Shown here piece by piece: positions 5,781 to 7,355 of a stretch of DNA of 7,355 bases (the first letter of the stretch is position 1; the number at the start of each line of letters is the position of its first letter). The notes beneath the pieces are model-generated. The model searched no databases. It was not told the DNA's origin and saw only the letters and a list, made by a program, of their open reading frames with translations. Origin of the DNA: an uncultured Gemmatimonadota bacterium. GTDB lineage: Bacteria > Gemmatimonadota > Gemmatimonadetes > Gemmatimonadales > GWC2-71-9. Where the stretch lies: the NCBI GenBank assembly GCA_946479825.1, contig CAMLHU010000107.1, positions 1 through 7,355 of the forward strand, written 5' to 3'. The position numbers and the translations under genes are program-made.

Positions 5781-7355
5781 CTACTTCACGATCCCCTGTT
5801 CGAGCCATTCGAATGTGCCGTCCATCGCGCGGCGGGCCACGGCGTAGGTGGCCACGTCGTCGTTGGCCCAGACGGCGTGGAACCGCTCCTGCACGCGGCG
5901 GCGGGCGTGACGGCTGAAGAGGTCGGCGAGCTCGATCGGCGTGCGGTCGGCGGGGTCCTTCCGTGCCAGCGCCTGCGCCCGGCTGCAGGTGGCGGTGATG
6001 GCCAGGAGCTCGGCGCCGATCTCGACCAGCCGGCCGAGGACCGCCTGGCGCTTCTCGAGCTTCGGGCCGAAGCGGACCATGCAGTGGAACAGGGTCCGGG
6101 CCAGCTTGCGCGACGAGCGCTCGACGAACCGGATGTGGGTGGCGAGCGGGCCGAACTCGCCGTAGCGGGGCCAGCGTCCCCAGCCGATCCACCGGGTGGG
6201 GTACCACCAGGCGTAGAACGCGGCCGCGCGGAAGAGCGCGCCGAGCTTGGCGCCGAACGGCGTGCGCGGGTCGATGAGCGCGCCGGCCACCTTGAGGTGG
6301 GTGTCCACCGCCTCGCGGGCGATGAACAGGCGCATGATCTCCGAGGTGCCCTCGAAGATCAGGTTGATGCGGCAGTCGCGCAGGATGCGCTCGACCGGGT
6401 CCGGCCGCTCGCCGCGCGACCGGAGGGAGTCGGCGGTCTCGTAGCCGCGCCCGCCCTTGACCTGCACGGTGTCGTCGGCGATGCGCCAGGCGGTCTCGGT
6501 GTTCCACATCTTGGCGATCGCGGCCTCGAGCCGGATGTCGAACCGTCCGGCGTCGGCCATCAGCGAGGCGAGGTCGCTCACCGCGTCCATCGCGAAGGTG
6601 TCGGCCGCCATCCGGCCGATCTTCTGGGCCACGGCGTCGTGCTTGCCGACGGGCTGGCCCCACTGCACCCGCTCCGACGCCCAGCGCCGCGCGATCTCGA
6701 GGCAGCGCTTGCCCGCGGCGGCGCACGAGGCGGGCAGCGTGAGCCGCCCGGTGTTGAGGGTGATGAGCGCGAGCTTGAGGCCCTTGCCCTCGCCCCAGAG
6801 CACGTTCTCGACCGGGACCTTCACGTTGGTGAACCGCAGGACGCCGTTCTCGATGCCGCGGAGCCCCATGAAGTGGAGCCGCCGGACCACCTCGACGCCG
6901 GGCCAGTCGGCCTCGACGATGAACGCCGTGATCTTCTTGTCGCTGGTCCGCGCCATCACGACGAGCAGCTCGGCGATGGTGCCGTTGGTGCACCAGAGCT
7001 TCTCGCCGTTCAGGATCCAGTGCGTGCCGTCGGCCGAGAGCTCGGCGTGGGTGCTCACCGCCGCCGGGTCGGAGCCGACGTTGTTCTCGGTCAGCGCGAA
7101 GGCGCTGATGGCCCCCTTGGCGAGGCGGGGGAGGTACTTCTTCTTCTGCTCGGGGGTCCCGAAGAGCTTGAGCGGCTGCGGCACGCCGATCGACTGCGCG
7201 GCCGAGAGGAGCGCGGTGACGCTCCCGTCCATGCTGGTGACGAGGCCGATCGCCTTGGTGTACATCGTCTGCGAAAGGCCGAGGCCGCCGTACTCCTCGG
7301 GGATCGTGATCCCGAAGGCGCCCATCTCCTGGAGGCCCCGGACCACCGCGGGAGG
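5781..7355 (-). CDS. Acyl-CoA dehydrogenase, very-long-chain type, 5' end cut by the window
   Basis: This FAD enzyme introduces the trans-2 double bond into acyl-CoA, the first step of fatty-acid beta-oxidation. The reading frame is open to the right edge, so the true start lies beyond 7355; 524 residues are visible. Seen in order, numbered from the edge: [11 protein letters not shown] (about 18-28), the flavin/substrate segment [11 protein letters not shown] (about 86-96), [29 protein letters not shown], an [11 protein letters not shown] segment, VKGGRGYE, and [13 protein letters not shown] with the catalytic Glu encoded at 6351-6353. A further stretch of about 190 residues follows the catalytic site, including the aromatic-rich [17 protein letters not shown]. 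This extension is typical of the VLCAD/ACAD9 group, where it aids membrane contact, and is absent from short- and medium-chain enzymes. An internal GTG at 7346 is not the real start. It appears to be the first visible gene of the unit leading to queF, the ligase and pyp. Substrate chain length is inferred from architecture only. Confidence 0.92.
   Translation of the reverse strand, partial: PPAVVRGLQEMGAFGITIPEEYGGLGLSQTMYTKAIGLVTSMDGSVTALLSAAQSIGVPQPLKLFGTPEQKKKYLPRLAKGAISAFALTENNVGSDPAAVSTHAELSADGTHWILNGEKLWCTNGTIAELLVVMARTSDKKITAFIVEADWPGVEVVRRLHFMGLRGIENGVLRFTNVKVPVENVLWGEGKGLKLALITLNTGRLTLPASCAAAGKRCLEIARRWASERVQWGQPVGKHDAVAQKIGRMAADTFAMDAVSDLASLMADAGRFDIRLEAAIAKMWNTETAWRIADDTVQVKGGRGYETADSLRSRGERPDPVERILRDCRINLIFEGTSEIMRLFIAREAVDTHLKVAGALIDPRTPFGAKLGALFRAAAFYAWWYPTRWIGWGRWPRYGEFGPLATHIRFVERSSRKLARTLFHCMVRFGPKLEKRQAVLGRLVEIGAELLAITATCSRAQALARKDPADRTPIELADLFSRHARRRVQERFHAVWANDDVATYAVARRAMDGTFEWLEQGIVK

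Noticed and set aside
5521..6993. A 490-codon minus-strand open frame overlapping the acyl-CoA dehydrogenase
   Set aside because: It is another frame of the same strand, very rich in Arg, and runs through the dehydrogenase and the queF start.
1..7355. tRNA, rRNA, CRISPR array, insertion sequence or phage attachment site
   Set aside because: No cloverleaf-like segment, direct-repeat series, transposase or flanking terminal repeats were seen by eye; a covariance-model scan could still find a small RNA.

Overview
This GC-rich, densely packed window fits a high-GC free-living bacterium. Gene content (housekeeping citrate synthase, a secreted M28 peptidase with an N-terminal signal, single-domain QueF, a long-chain acyl-CoA dehydrogenase) and frequent GTG starts would suit Gemmatimonadota or a similar environmental phylum. 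That assignment is a guess: there is no rRNA or other phylogenetic marker here.

Layout: (1) 1-695, minus strand, the N-terminal part of citrate synthase (gltA), running off the left edge. (2) 696-793, a short divergent control region with two small dyads, one of them sitting between plausible -35 and -10 boxes for gltA. (3) 794-3307, plus strand: an ADP-ribosylglycohydrolase-family protein, then a secreted M28 zinc peptidase. (4) 3331-3368, a perfect 17-bp stem with a TTCG loop between convergent genes, serving as a likely two-way terminator. (5) 3387-7355, minus strand, a probable four-gene transcription unit read right to left: a long-chain acyl-CoA dehydrogenase (5' end cut by the window edge), queF, a 4-coumarate:CoA ligase-like enzyme, and a photoactive yellow protein (PYP).

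The notable find is the last pair. The 130-residue protein at 3387-3779 is not just a generic PAS domain. It aligns almost without gaps to the classic PYP of Halorhodospira halophila, keeping the chromophore cysteine, the buried glutamate, the threonine and arginine of the chromophore pocket, and the FEYxFDYxMxPT and VHMKKA segments. It has Phe where PYP has Tyr42. Only 12 bases upstream ends an adenylate-forming ligase of the type that makes p-coumaroyl-CoA, the donor of the PYP chromophore. Together they make a plausible two-gene blue-light photoreceptor module: apoprotein plus chromophore activation. The enzyme that makes p-coumarate (tyrosine ammonia-lyase) and any signalling partner are not in the window.

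The other genes appear to be ordinary metabolism: TCA-cycle entry, ADP-ribose removal, extracytoplasmic peptide cleavage, queuosine biosynthesis and fatty-acid oxidation. No RNA genes, mobile elements or CRISPR arrays were seen.
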